Shown here one piece after another: positions 26,573 through 35,188 of a stretch of 64,000 nucleotides of DNA. Numbering within the stretch: the stretch's first letter is position 1; every line of letters begins with the position of its first letter. Made by a program: the position numbers and the translations under genes. The notes below the pieces were generated by a model that saw only the letters and a program-made list of their open reading frames with translations, did no database searches and was not told where the DNA came from. Source of the stretch: an uncultured Pseudomonadota bacterium (GTDB lineage Bacteria > Pseudomonadota > Alphaproteobacteria > RF32 > CAG-239); contig CADAJN010000008.1 of NCBI GenBank assembly GCA_902788365.1, positions 54,544 through 118,543 on the forward strand. The letters run 5' to 3'.

Positions 26573-28375
26573 ATGACCGATTTAAGTTTAATTCGCAATT
26601 TTGCCATTGTGGCGCACATTGACCACGGAAAATCTACCATTGCCGATCGCATGATTGAATTTTGCGGCGGTCTGCAAAGCCGTGAAATGACCGAACAAGT
26701 GCTTGATTCAATGGATATTGAGCGTGAACGCGGTATTACGATAAAGGCACAAACCGTCCGCCTTAATTATCACGCCAAAGACGGTAAAACCTATCAGCTC
26801 AATATGATAGACACCCCCGGCCATGTTGACTTTACTTATGAAGTATCACGTTCGCTGGCTTCATGTGAAGGCACCATTTTGGTAGTGGACGCCACACAGG
26901 GTGTTGAAGCGCAAACGCTTGCCAATGTTTATCTTGCGCTTGACAGCGACCATGAAATTATTACCGCACTGAACAAAATTGACTTACCATCTGCCGATGT
27001 GGCGCGGGTTAAAGAGCAAATTGAAGATGTCATCGGGCTTGATACCTCAGATGCCGTTGAAGTTTCCGGTAAAACCGGCGCCGGCATTCCCGATTTACTT
27101 GAGCAAGTGGTGCAAAAATTGCCGGCACCTCTTGGCGATATCAACGCTCCAACCAAGGCTCTTTTGATTGACAGTTGGTATGATTCGTATTTGGGTGTTA
27201 TTATTTTGGTGCGCATTAAAGACGGCATTTTGCGCAAAAAGCAAAATATTCGCATGATGTCTAACGGCCTTGATTATGTGATTGATAAAATCGGTGTTTT
27301 CACCCCGAAAATGACTGATATAGATGCGCTTTACCCCGGCGAAGTCGGTTTTATCACCGCCAGCATTAAAAGTGTGGAAGATTGCCAAATCGGCGATACC
27401 ATCACCGATAATAAAAACCCGTGCACCGAGCCTTTGGCCGGCTTCAAACCGTCGGTTTCGGTAGTGTTCTGCTCCATTTTTCCGGTAGACAGCAGCCAGT
27501 ATAACGCCTTAAAAGACGCGCTGGCTAAGCTCAAACTCAATGACGCCAGCATAAACTATCAGCCGGAAAATTCGCAAGCCCTCGGCATGGGTTTCCGTTG
27601 CGGCTTTCTCGGTCTGTTGCACATGGAAATCATTCAAGAACGCATCGGCCGCGAGTTTGACCTAGACATCATCACCACTGCCCCTTCGGTAGCCTATAAT
27701 CTTTATTTGAACGGCGGCCAAGAAATGGTGTTGCATAATCCGGCCGATATGCCGGACCCGTCAAGCATTAAAAGCATAGAAGAACCGATGGTGCGTGCCA
27801 CCATTATGGTGCCGGACGAATACCTCGGCTCCATCTTAAAGCTTTGCACCGAACGTCGCGGCGAACAGGAAGACCTTACCTATGTCGGCAACCGTGCTAT
27901 GGTGGTATATAAAATCCCTCTAAGCGAAATCGTATTTGACTTCTATGACCGCCTAAAATCCATTTCAAGCGGCTATGCCAGCTTTAACTACGAGCTGATT
28001 GGTTATGCACCGGCCGACTTGGTCAAAGTGCAAATTTTGATTAACGAAGAGCCGGTTGACGCACTGTCGTTTTTGTGCAACCGCACCGAAGCCGAAGCCC
28101 GCGGCCGCCAAATTTGCGAACGCCTTAAAGACCTAATTCCGAGACATTTGTTCAAAATTCCGTTGCAAGCGGCCATCGGCGGACGCATTGTCGCGCGTGA
28201 AACCATTTCACCAATGCGCAAAGACGTCACTGCCAAATGCTACGGCGGTGATGTGACGCGTAAACGCAAACTTTTGGATAATCAGAAAAAAGGCAAACAA
28301 CGTATGCGCCAGTTTGGCAAAGTAGAAGTGCCGCAGTCAGCCTTTATTGAAGCACTGCGTATCGGCGACAAATAG
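26573..28375 (+). CDS. lepA: Elongation factor 4 (LepA) GTPase
   Basis: A 600-residue translational GTPase that back-translocates or remodels ribosomes and aids ribosome assembly. G1 is [14 protein letters not shown], the switch I region is [16 protein letters not shown]3 is DTPGHVDF and G4 is NKIDLP. Domains II and III and the LepA-specific C-terminal domain follow ([32 protein letters not shown], here from about residue 540), ending [21 protein letters not shown]. Length matches the family. AAGGAG lies seven bases ahead of the ATG. It is monocistronic, facing the ADP-dependent kinase gene with only six bases between the stops. Confidence 0.98.
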   Translation: MTDLSLIRNFAIVAHIDHGKSTIADRMIEFCGGLQSREMTEQVLDSMDIERERGITIKAQTVRLNYHAKDGKTYQLNMIDTPGHVDFTYEVSRSLASCEGTILVVDATQGVEAQTLANVYLALDSDHEIITALNKIDLPSADVARVKEQIEDVIGLDTSDAVEVSGKTGAGIPDLLEQVVQKLPAPLGDINAPTKALLIDSWYDSYLGVIILVRIKDGILRKKQNIRMMSNGLDYVIDKIGVFTPKMTDIDALYPGEVGFITASIKSVEDCQIGDTITDNKNPCTEPLAGFKPSVSVVFCSIFPVDSSQYNALKDALAKLKLNDASINYQPENSQALGMGFRCGFLGLLHMEIIQERIGREFDLDIITTAPSVAYNLYLNGGQEMVLHNPADMPDPSSIKSIEEPMVRATIMVPDEYLGSILKLCTERRGEQEDLTYVGNRAMVVYKIPLSEIVFDFYDRLKSISSGYASFNYELIGYAPADLVKVQILINEEPVDALSFLCNRTEAEARGRQICERLKDLIPRHLFKIPLQAAIGGRIVARETISPMRKDVTAKCYGGDVTRKRKLLDNQKKGKQRMRQFGKVEVPQSAFIEALRIGDK

Positions 28376-28381
28376 CGTTTT

Positions 28382-29779
28382 TCAGCGTGCCCCGATTAAC
28401 GACACCGAAGAAATCGTATCGCCCATACCAACCAGAGTTCTGGGCTGAGGTATAATAATTGTCGGCACGGCGATTAAGTCAAATTCTTCCACCGAAGCCA
28501 TACCCGTCACTTCTAAAGTGCCCGAATCAATATATTGTGCCAAAACGTGCAACTCGCGCAAACTTTTTTCACCCACTTCTTGCCCGTGTGCCCAAAGCAA
28601 ATCCTGCACTGTCGCCAATTGCCCCAATCCGGCCTTTGAAGCCGCCACCGTTGCCGCCAACATCATACCGTTTTTGTTTTGCGCCGGTGTTATGCGCCAA
28701 CCCTTATTCTGCAATGTCATATATAAACCGAACATATGCAGTTGCACTCGCGGTGTGCCGGTTTTTTGCTTAATTTGCCGCACGATTTCAAACAGCTCTG
28801 CGGCATTCAAATCTGCCTTGCTCAATGCCGCAAATTTTCTGTCATCCGTAACTTCCAGCACATCAAGCGCCTCGCGCTCATTTAGCCCTATAGAATCAAC
28901 CATCGGCGCAATTTTTTCCACAATCGCGGCACGAACAACTTTATCCTGCGTTGACGCCATTTCCAAATGAATAATGCCGTTCGGAAAACGTCGTTTCCAA
29001 TCTTGTATCAGCGGCAATGTTTCTTCTATACGCGCCACCCCGCCACCGGATTCCGTCAAATTATGATATCCCGACAAAATCAAATAATCAAAACCAGCCT
29101 CATTGACATAGCGCACAAAACCGTCATCAATTTTAAGTGCCATATTGGCCGGATCGTAAGTTGCAATAAACCGATTCGCTTTCGGACATTTATAGCGCTG
29201 ACCACCTAGCTCAATCTCATCTTCTTTGGCAAATTCAATAATTTGATGCACCAACGGAGCTTCGTTGACCCGATTGATACGCACCGCCATTTGCACTTTT
29301 CCGTTTTCATCAAGCCCAAATAAATTCGGCAAATCCAAAAACTGCGCTGCCTGTAACGCCGGCAAAGATGCCGTATGCGCCATCACGTTCTTCACGCCCA
29401 AAAGCGCCGTCACATTGGCCACAATACCACCCTGACCGCCCATCTGCAGCCGCTCATACCCCAAATTATCCGTCATCCACTGATAAATTGCCGCATTTTC
29501 TGCCAGCCATTCTTCGGCAATGCCTTTAATAAAGCACTTGATAATACCGCAAACCACATCACGCGGTCGCTCTAACTTTGTCGGACAATTCAGCGCATCT
29601 TCGGCACTCAAAGCAAATCCGTCCGCCAATGCACTGATTTGCGCCCCGCTCAGCTTAACTACTGCATCTATATTGCAATTAAACGCCGTTGCCACCGCGC
29701 CGACCTCGGCAACCTTTTGCAACTGCGCCGGCACAATCTGATATTGCTTGCGCCAAATATCGCAATAATTTTGCATCAA
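28382..29779 (-). CDS. ADP-dependent glucokinase/phosphofructokinase family protein
   Basis: A 465-residue member of the ADP-specific PFK/GK family (ribokinase fold), which phosphorylates glucose or fructose 6-phosphate using ADP and yields AMP. Signatures in order: AFNCNIDAVVKLSG near residue 32, MGGQGGIVANVTALLGVKNV near residue 112, KANRFIATYDPAN near 204, LILSGYHNLTESGGG near 235, IHLEMAST, IGLNEREALDVLEV near 300, and the catalytic GMGDTISS with Asp454. The family is best known from Euryarchaeota and animals, and only scattered bacteria. This protein appears complete. Whether it prefers glucose or fructose 6-phosphate cannot be judged here. It follows the Mic60-like gene on the same strand with no gap, so it is likely co-transcribed. 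Confidence 0.88.
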   Translation of the reverse strand: MMQNYCDIWRKQYQIVPAQLQKVAEVGAVATAFNCNIDAVVKLSGAQISALADGFALSAEDALNCPTKLERPRDVVCGIIKCFIKGIAEEWLAENAAIYQWMTDNLGYERLQMGGQGGIVANVTALLGVKNVMAHTASLPALQAAQFLDLPNLFGLDENGKVQMAVRINRVNEAPLVHQIIEFAKEDEIELGGQRYKCPKANRFIATYDPANMALKIDDGFVRYVNEAGFDYLILSGYHNLTESGGGVARIEETLPLIQDWKRRFPNGIIHLEMASTQDKVVRAAIVEKIAPMVDSIGLNEREALDVLEVTDDRKFAALSKADLNAAELFEIVRQIKQKTGTPRVQLHMFGLYMTLQNKGWRITPAQNKNGMMLAATVAASKAGLGQLATVQDLLWAHGQEVGEKSLRELHVLAQYIDSGTLEVTGMASVEEFDLIAVPTIIIPQPRTLVGMGDTISSVSLIGAR

Positions 29780-30826
29780 TCAACGCTCCATTTCTTTAAG
29801 GCGAATATTGGCAAGCGCATTCATAATCAGACCTTTCATTGCCGTTTCAAAGGCCAAATAATCCTCAACCTGCTGTTGCCAAGCGGCTAATGCCGGTGAA
29901 TTTACCGCATTATATTTGCTATCGGTTTTCATTTTCAACAAAGCCTCTCTTAATTTACCGGCATTTACCAATTCATAAACTTCATCTGTTTCGGCTTTAA
30001 ACTCCGGCTTTTTAACTTTTTTCTTTTGCACCACAGCTTTTTTCAACCAATACCAAAATTTATCCTGCCATTTTTGCGGCACAATTTCTTCTTGCGCCGG
30101 TGTATCTTGCACTTTTTCCGGCTCATCATCCAACGCCGCATACAAAGCGTTATATTCCTTAATCAGCATTTGTCGCCCTTTAATGCCCGAAGTTGCGTAT
30201 TTTTGCGCCGTATCGGCATATTTTTGCGCCTGAGAATTGCCGTCTGCCAAAATTTGCAACACTTCGCTTTCATACTCAATCGGCAAACCGTTTTCCGCCA
30301 TATCCATCACAATCAGCGCACCGGCGGCAAGCAAAACTTCCTGCGGTGTTTTTTCACGTTCTATAGTAATCACTTTTCCGGCTGTTTGCGGCGCGGCAAC
30401 CGATGTTTCCGCGGTTTCTGCCGATGTATTTTCGCCGCCGTTTTCGGCTTTAACATCTGCACCGGCTTGTGTCCCAAACACCAACTGCGTCATCTCGTTT
30501 TGCAGTTCTTTTTTCAATCGCGCCAATTTATCATCGCAATTTTTATCAACGCTGTCGCCAAAAGTATATAATATATCTTCAAAACGCTGACCGGTTTTAC
30601 TGATTCGTGTGCTCAAATTGTCAACATTTTCCGCTGTTGATTTTTTCAAGCTGTCAATCTCGGCTTGCATTTGGCTGATAGTCTGCCAATAATATCCGCC
30701 GACACCTAAAGCGCCCAAAAGCAATAAAACGATAAATGCCTTATACCCAAATGCGCTGCCTTTAGCCTGCGGTGCTTTATCGGCTGTCACATTCATTTCT
30801 CCCTCAATTTGCTTATTTTTCGTCAT
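29780..30826 (-). CDS. Mitofilin (Mic60)-like inner membrane protein
   Basis: A 348-residue protein with one membrane segment at about residues 29-47 (AFIVLLLLGALGVGGYYW), a coiled-coil stretch (QMQAEIDSLKKSTAENVD and on), a low-complexity linker, and a helical C-terminal region ending with AAWQQQVEDYLAFETAMKGL. This architecture and the position next to tsaD match the alphaproteobacterial mitofilin homologues, which shape inner membranes and contact the outer membrane. The usual hemC-hemD neighbours are absent. The start at 30826 has AAAGGA eight bases ahead; 30796 with GAGGGAGAA is an alternative. Sequence conservation is low, so the family call is probable rather than certain. Confidence 0.6.
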   Translation of the reverse strand: MTKNKQIEGEMNVTADKAPQAKGSAFGYKAFIVLLLLGALGVGGYYWQTISQMQAEIDSLKKSTAENVDNLSTRISKTGQRFEDILYTFGDSVDKNCDDKLARLKKELQNEMTQLVFGTQAGADVKAENGGENTSAETAETSVAAPQTAGKVITIEREKTPQEVLLAAGALIVMDMAENGLPIEYESEVLQILADGNSQAQKYADTAQKYATSGIKGRQMLIKEYNALYAALDDEPEKVQDTPAQEEIVPQKWQDKFWYWLKKAVVQKKKVKKPEFKAETDEVYELVNAGKLREALLKMKTDSKYNAVNSPALAAWQQQVEDYLAFETAMKGLIMNALANIRLKEMER

Positions 30827-30924
30827 TTTTCATATCCTTTTGCTTGACAATCTGCCCGAATATATTTCATATAATAGAAAAAAGTTTACATATCATCAAG
30901 AAAATAAAAAATTTAGGTTGATAA

Positions 30925-32001
30925 ATGATTGTATTAGGCATTGAAAGCAGTTGCGACGACACGGGTGCCGCTTTGGTTACCGACCAAAAAGAAATTTTGG
31001 GTGAAGCGTTGCAATCGCAAGAAGAACATAAACAATACGGCGGCGTCGTGCCGGAAATTGCCGCACGCGCTCACTTAGAACATGTTGACGAAATGATTTC
31101 CGTCTGTCTGCAGCGGGCTCATATGGATTTATCGCAAATTGATGCCGTTGCGGCCTCGGCCGGTCCGGGCTTAATCGGCGGTGTTGTGGTTGGAGTGATG
31201 AGCGCCAAAGCAATCGCGCTGGCCTTAAACAAGCCGTTTGTTGCCGTTAATCATTTAGAGGGCCATGCCCTGTGTGCCCGTATTGCTCATCCGATTGAGT
31301 TTCCGTATTTGTTGCTTTTGGTATCGGGCGGCCATTGTCAAATTTTAGTAGTAAAAAATGTCGGCGAATATCAGCGCCTTGGCACCACCATAGACGATGC
31401 CGCCGGCGAAGCGTTTGATAAAGTGGCTAAAATGCTCGGCCTCGGCTATCCCGGCGGTCCGATGATTGAAAAACTGGCTGCCGTCGGCGACGACCGCCGC
31501 TTTACCTTACCGCACCCGCTGGCCAATTCCGGCGATTGTAATTTGTCGTTTTCCGGCCTAAAAACCGCCGTGCGCAAAATTGCAGAATCATACGCCTCTG
31601 ACGGCGATGTGGCGCACGCCATTCTGCCCAAACAAGATGTGGCCGATATTTGCGCCTGTTTTCAAATGACCGCGACCGAGTGCCTGACTTCCAAATTAGA
31701 ACGCGCCATCAAATATTTCAAACAACATTACCCGACCGGCCAACACGTTGTCGTGTCCGGTGGTGTGGCTTCAAACATCTATTTGCGAGGCAAACTCAAA
31801 GATTTGGCCGAACGCTATGACTTAGACTTTGCCGCTCCGCCGATTCGTTTTTGCACCGATAACGGCGTTATGGTGGCATGGGCCGGCTTAGAGCGCTTTC
31901 GCCTTGGCTTAACCAATGATTTAGACTTCAAACCGCGTCCGCGTTGGCCGCTGGATGAAAATGCACCGAAAGCGGCAGGCGCCGGAGGTGTCAAAGCATG
32001 A
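30925..32001 (+). CDS. tsaD: tRNA N6-adenosine threonylcarbamoyltransferase
   Basis: A 358-residue ASKHA-fold enzyme that, with TsaB and TsaE, transfers the threonylcarbamoyl group to A37 of tRNAs reading ANN codons. Motifs: MIVLGIESSCDDTGAA at the N-terminus, GGVVPEIAARAHLE, the metal-binding NHLEGHALCARI near residue 110, LLLVSGGHCQILVV near 132, GEAFDKVAKMLGLGYPGGP near 160, and VVSGGVASNIYLR near 275. Length is typical. The last four bases overlap nth. TcdA (10975-11706) uses the product of this enzyme as substrate. Confidence 0.98.
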   Translation: MIVLGIESSCDDTGAALVTDQKEILGEALQSQEEHKQYGGVVPEIAARAHLEHVDEMISVCLQRAHMDLSQIDAVAASAGPGLIGGVVVGVMSAKAIALALNKPFVAVNHLEGHALCARIAHPIEFPYLLLLVSGGHCQILVVKNVGEYQRLGTTIDDAAGEAFDKVAKMLGLGYPGGPMIEKLAAVGDDRRFTLPHPLANSGDCNLSFSGLKTAVRKIAESYASDGDVAHAILPKQDVADICACFQMTATECLTSKLERAIKYFKQHYPTGQHVVVSGGVASNIYLRGKLKDLAERYDLDFAAPPIRFCTDNGVMVAWAGLERFRLGLTNDLDFKPRPRWPLDENAPKAAGAGGVKA

Positions 32002-32642
32002 GCAAAGCGTTGCGTAGCAAAAAAGAAATCCTTGAGATTATGCAAATTTTCGCTCGCGAAAATCCCAATCCGCAGTGTGAGCTGAATTTTATTAACCCTT
32101 ATACATTGTTGGTCGCCGTTGTTTTGTCGGCACAAAGCACCGATAAAGGCGTGAATAAAGCCACCGAAGCATTGTTTAAAGTTGCCGATTCGCCGCAAAA
32201 AATGCTTGCTCTCGGTGAAGAAAAATTGAAAGGATATATCAAAAATATCGGGCTTTTTAATAACAAAGCCAAAAATATCATGACTTTAAGCCGACAACTG
32301 GTGCAAGATTTTAACGGCATTGTTCCGGCCGATCGCGACACTTTAACCAACCTTGCCGGTGTAGGGCGCAAAACCGCTAATGTTGTCATGAATGTGTGGT
32401 ATCATCAACCGACCTTAGCAGTAGATACACATGTCATGCGTATTGCCCACCGCCTTGATTTCAGCCACGGCAAAACGCCGCTTGAAATAGAAAATGATTT
32501 GCTGTCCGTTTTACCGCCGGAATTGGTCATTAACACTAACCACTGGCTTGTGCTGTTCGGACGCTACATCTGCAAAGCACAGAAACCTTTATGCGACCAC
32601 TGCCCGATTTATGATTATTGCCACAGCGCCGACAAGCATTAA
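31998..32642 (+). CDS. nth: Endonuclease III
   Basis: A 214-residue base-excision-repair DNA glycosylase/AP lyase that removes oxidised pyrimidines. It has the helix-hairpin-helix LAGVGRKTANVVMN near residue 115 with the catalytic Lys in GRKTAN, the catalytic Asp in LAVDTHVMRIAHRL near 138, and the C-terminal [4Fe-4S] motif C-x6-C-x2-C-x5-C (CKAQKPLCDHCPIYDYC). STDKGVNKAT near residue 45 is also conserved. The start overlaps the tsaD stop by 4 bp (ATGA), indicating coupling. Confidence 0.98.
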   Translation: MSKALRSKKEILEIMQIFARENPNPQCELNFINPYTLLVAVVLSAQSTDKGVNKATEALFKVADSPQKMLALGEEKLKGYIKNIGLFNNKAKNIMTLSRQLVQDFNGIVPADRDTLTNLAGVGRKTANVVMNVWYHQPTLAVDTHVMRIAHRLDFSHGKTPLEIENDLLSVLPPELVINTNHWLVLFGRYICKAQKPLCDHCPIYDYCHSADKH

Positions 32643-32651
32643 GCCTCATTT

Positions 32652-33212
32652 TCAGACATTAAGACCAACCAGCAGCGCCAAAACCAATCCGCCATACAGC
32701 AATATTCCAAGCGGCCGGCTCAGTGCCACATTAAAATCGGTTGCCGATGGCACGGCATTTTCAATAATCACAGTCTCCAACAAAATAAACAGCAAATAAC
32801 TCCAAATTGTAATATGTGCGTGGCTCAAATAATATCCGTTAAGCCAATACGCCGCCCACAGCAACAACAACGGTGCCATTGCCGCCGGAATTGCATTATA
32901 AAATTTGATATTGCGAAAGCCGACACTGCCCATGGTATAAGCATCGCCGTTTTTCCTCGGAAACAGTGAAAACGATGTCGGCTTGGCCCACAGCAAAAGC
33001 CCGACAATAAAATGAGCGCTCTCATGCAAAATAGTGCCCGGCATATTAACCAGAGCCGCCAAAAACATACTGCCGTAGGTCCGATGTTTCAAACTAACCG
33101 CTAAAACCACCAACAAAATCAAAATAAACCGACTGTTTAACACCGCTTCCAAAAGTTGCGGCGAATTCAAATATGCCCAGAAATCAGCCCATGCTTCATG
33201 CATCAAGTTCAT
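32652..33212 (-). CDS. Putative membrane zinc metalloprotease (M50-like)
   Basis: A 186-residue integral membrane protein with an HEXXH motif inside a hydrophobic region (MPGTILHESAHFIVGLLLW, near residue 68). Further membrane segments follow (IPAAMAPLLLLWAAYWL and YLLFILLETVII). SFSLFPRKNGDAYTMGSVGF lies between them. A downstream ENAVPSATD, with Asp, may provide the third metal ligand as in site-2 proteases. The start at 33212 overlaps the TetR stop by one base (TAATG), so regulator and protease are translationally coupled. A second HEXXH membrane protein is at 37417-38100. Substrate unknown. Confidence 0.7.
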   Translation of the reverse strand: MNLMHEAWADFWAYLNSPQLLEAVLNSRFILILLVVLAVSLKHRTYGSMFLAALVNMPGTILHESAHFIVGLLLWAKPTSFSLFPRKNGDAYTMGSVGFRNIKFYNAIPAAMAPLLLLWAAYWLNGYYLSHAHITIWSYLLFILLETVIIENAVPSATDFNVALSRPLGILLYGGLVLALLVGLNV

Positions 33213-33805
33213 TATTTTTGCTCTAAAACGGTTAGACCGGCAATATATGTATTCAGCAAAATCTGACAAATTGAGCGTTTATTGACTTTTGCCAACGAGT
33301 CCAACACATTATTGGTCAAAAAGGCACTCAATGCAAACAAAGTCAACCACAAAACCTGTGTTGAAAGCACGCGTTCCGGCCGTTCCATATCCGGCACAAT
33401 TTCACTTATCGGGGCGCTAATCTGGCGCAAAATTTTCACTACCTGTCGCAAATAGAAAAACGCAAACTCTTGCTTTTCGCCATGCAAATGAAAGCGATAC
33501 AATAAATACCACAAATTTTTATTTTTCAACACATACTCCACAAAAATCTGCACCATATTGTTCATATCCGCATACGGGTCATCACTGCGTTCCACTTGCG
33601 CCAAATTTTTGGATAACGTTTTTAATGTCATGTAATTTTGATACATGATAAACTTATCCATATTATTAAATTGATTATAAATTGCCCCCACCGAACATCC
33701 CGATGCTTCAGATAATTTGCGCACCGTCAAAGCATCGGTGCCTTTTTCCTGCACCAATTGCCGACCGATATTCAGCAAACGTTTTTGTATATCATCTTTT
33801 TCCAT
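33212..33805 (-). CDS. TetR/AcrR family transcriptional regulator
   Basis: A 197-residue regulator. Residues about 5-50 form the TetR-type helix-turn-helix: QKRLLNIGRQLVQEKG, ALTVRKLSEASGCSVGAIYNQF and NNMDKFIMY. The C-terminal helical region is the ligand-binding and dimer domain; it ends with a hydrophobic helix pair (LWLTLFALSAFL). Such proteins usually repress their own operon until a small ligand binds. It is coupled to the membrane metalloprotease gene downstream and divergent from the exported acidic protein gene, either of which may be its target. The ligand cannot be inferred. Confidence 0.92.
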   Translation of the reverse strand: MEKDDIQKRLLNIGRQLVQEKGTDALTVRKLSEASGCSVGAIYNQFNNMDKFIMYQNYMTLKTLSKNLAQVERSDDPYADMNNMVQIFVEYVLKNKNLWYLLYRFHLHGEKQEFAFFYLRQVVKILRQISAPISEIVPDMERPERVLSTQVLWLTLFALSAFLTNNVLDSLAKVNKRSICQILLNTYIAGLTVLEQK

Positions 33806-33906
33806 ATTTTATTCGCCGATTTAAGAAAATATTTGCACTTTTGTAATACCATAACGCAAAACAGATGTCTGTTCAATTTTTTTTTGCGGTTATGAAAGGA
33901 TATTTT

Positions 33907-35187
33907 ATGAAAACAACAGAGTGTCCGAAAAAAACTTACTTAGCTCTTATTCTTAGTGCCTTATTAGTGGCACACACGGCAACTGCCGAAGAATTTGATT
34001 TTCTCGGTGTCGGCAATGAAACCGCACCGCAGATACAAACTAAAGTTCAAACCCCGCAGCAACCGACCAAACCGGCCACCCCCGTATCCGACGTTGAAAG
34101 TTTGGCAAATGATGAAAATTCGGTTTTAGCACTGGATACAGCGCTTTTTGACGGCGATACCGATGAAGTTATGAGTGATTATATCAAAGATTTGGAAGAT
34201 GCTCAAACTGCACGCGAATCAGCTACCGATGTTTTATCTCAACGCCCGCAAAAACTTTTGATTAAAATTAAACCGCACGCAAAAAAAGAAACTTCTCAAG
34301 AAACCGAAACACCGGATGATGAAACCTCACAAGAAGCTATTGAAGATGAAATAACATCGCCGCTTGCCGACGAAAAAGAAACATCTTCCGATGCACCGGT
34401 TACGGCTGAATCGGAAATTGCCACCGAGGCAAAAGGTGCCGCCGAGCCTCAAAAACTCACTCAATCGGAAGCGGCTACTGAAGCGGAACCGATGGACACT
34501 CCTGAAAAAACAGCTGAAACCCCGCAAACCGCGACCGCGCCGCAACCTACCGCCGCCTCTGAGCCGTTAACCGATACGCCGCAATCTGCTACACAGCAAT
34601 CTCCGGCATCTGCGCCGTTCGGTTTAACTTGGGGTGCCTCAAAACAAGAGCTTGAAGCCACTCACCCGATTTTGGAAAAAGCCGAACGCGACGGCTATCA
34701 AAACGTTTGGCGCCTCAGCTCAAACGCGCAATCAGCCTCTTTTGCCGAAGTTGTCCTGATTTTCGGCACGCAAGACAAGCTTTGGTGTATTTATGCCGAA
34801 AGCAAACCGCAACCGGACGACGCTCATGCTTCCAAAATTTTAGCTTTATATCACAAATATTATGACGCCCTTTCCAAAAAATACGGACACGCCGAAGAAA
34901 CCTTTGTGCCGGCAGAAAATCAAACCGAAAAAACCGATAAAGACGGCAAAACCGAAACAGTATTAACTTACGGAACTCTCGGCGATGAAAATTTCTTGGC
35001 TGACTTAGAAGCTGAAAAAACTTCGTTATATGCCACATTCTATGACGATGAAATCGGCGCCACTTTAAGCATTGCGGCACAAAACAATCAAACTTATCTG
35101 GTTTTGGATTATAAAAATCTACCGCTGATGAACGCGGAGAAAAAACAAAAAATTAACTCGTTAATACAAGATTTGGAAGGACTTTAA
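33907..35187 (+). CDS. Exported protein with acidic low-complexity middle and conserved C-terminal domain
   Basis: A 426-residue secreted protein. The start at 33907 follows AAAGGA and yields a signal peptide (TYLALILSALLVAHTATAEE; cleavage likely after ATA). Residues about 100-235 are low-complexity, rich in Glu, Thr, Ala and Pro, and probably disordered. The C-terminal 190 residues form a compact domain beginning APFGLTWGASKQELEATHP and including EVVLIFGTQDKLWCIYAES, YDALSKKYG and TSLYATFYDDE. The FGLTWG opening resembles small periplasmic domains in other proteobacteria that respond to the W-G motif, function unknown. It ends one base before mpl, so it may belong to the murein recycling unit. 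Confidence 0.75.
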   Translation: MKTTECPKKTYLALILSALLVAHTATAEEFDFLGVGNETAPQIQTKVQTPQQPTKPATPVSDVESLANDENSVLALDTALFDGDTDEVMSDYIKDLEDAQTARESATDVLSQRPQKLLIKIKPHAKKETSQETETPDDETSQEAIEDEITSPLADEKETSSDAPVTAESEIATEAKGAAEPQKLTQSEAATEAEPMDTPEKTAETPQTATAPQPTAASEPLTDTPQSATQQSPASAPFGLTWGASKQELEATHPILEKAERDGYQNVWRLSSNAQSASFAEVVLIFGTQDKLWCIYAESKPQPDDAHASKILALYHKYYDALSKKYGHAEETFVPAENQTEKTDKDGKTETVLTYGTLGDENFLADLEAEKTSLYATFYDDEIGATLSIAAQNNQTYLVLDYKNLPLMNAEKKQKINSLIQDLEGL

Positions 35188-35188
35188 T

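Noticed and set aside
30844..30875. TTGACA and TATAAT upstream of tsaD
   Set aside because: Both boxes are perfect, but the spacer is 20 bp, too long for a standard promoter; possible but not annotated.
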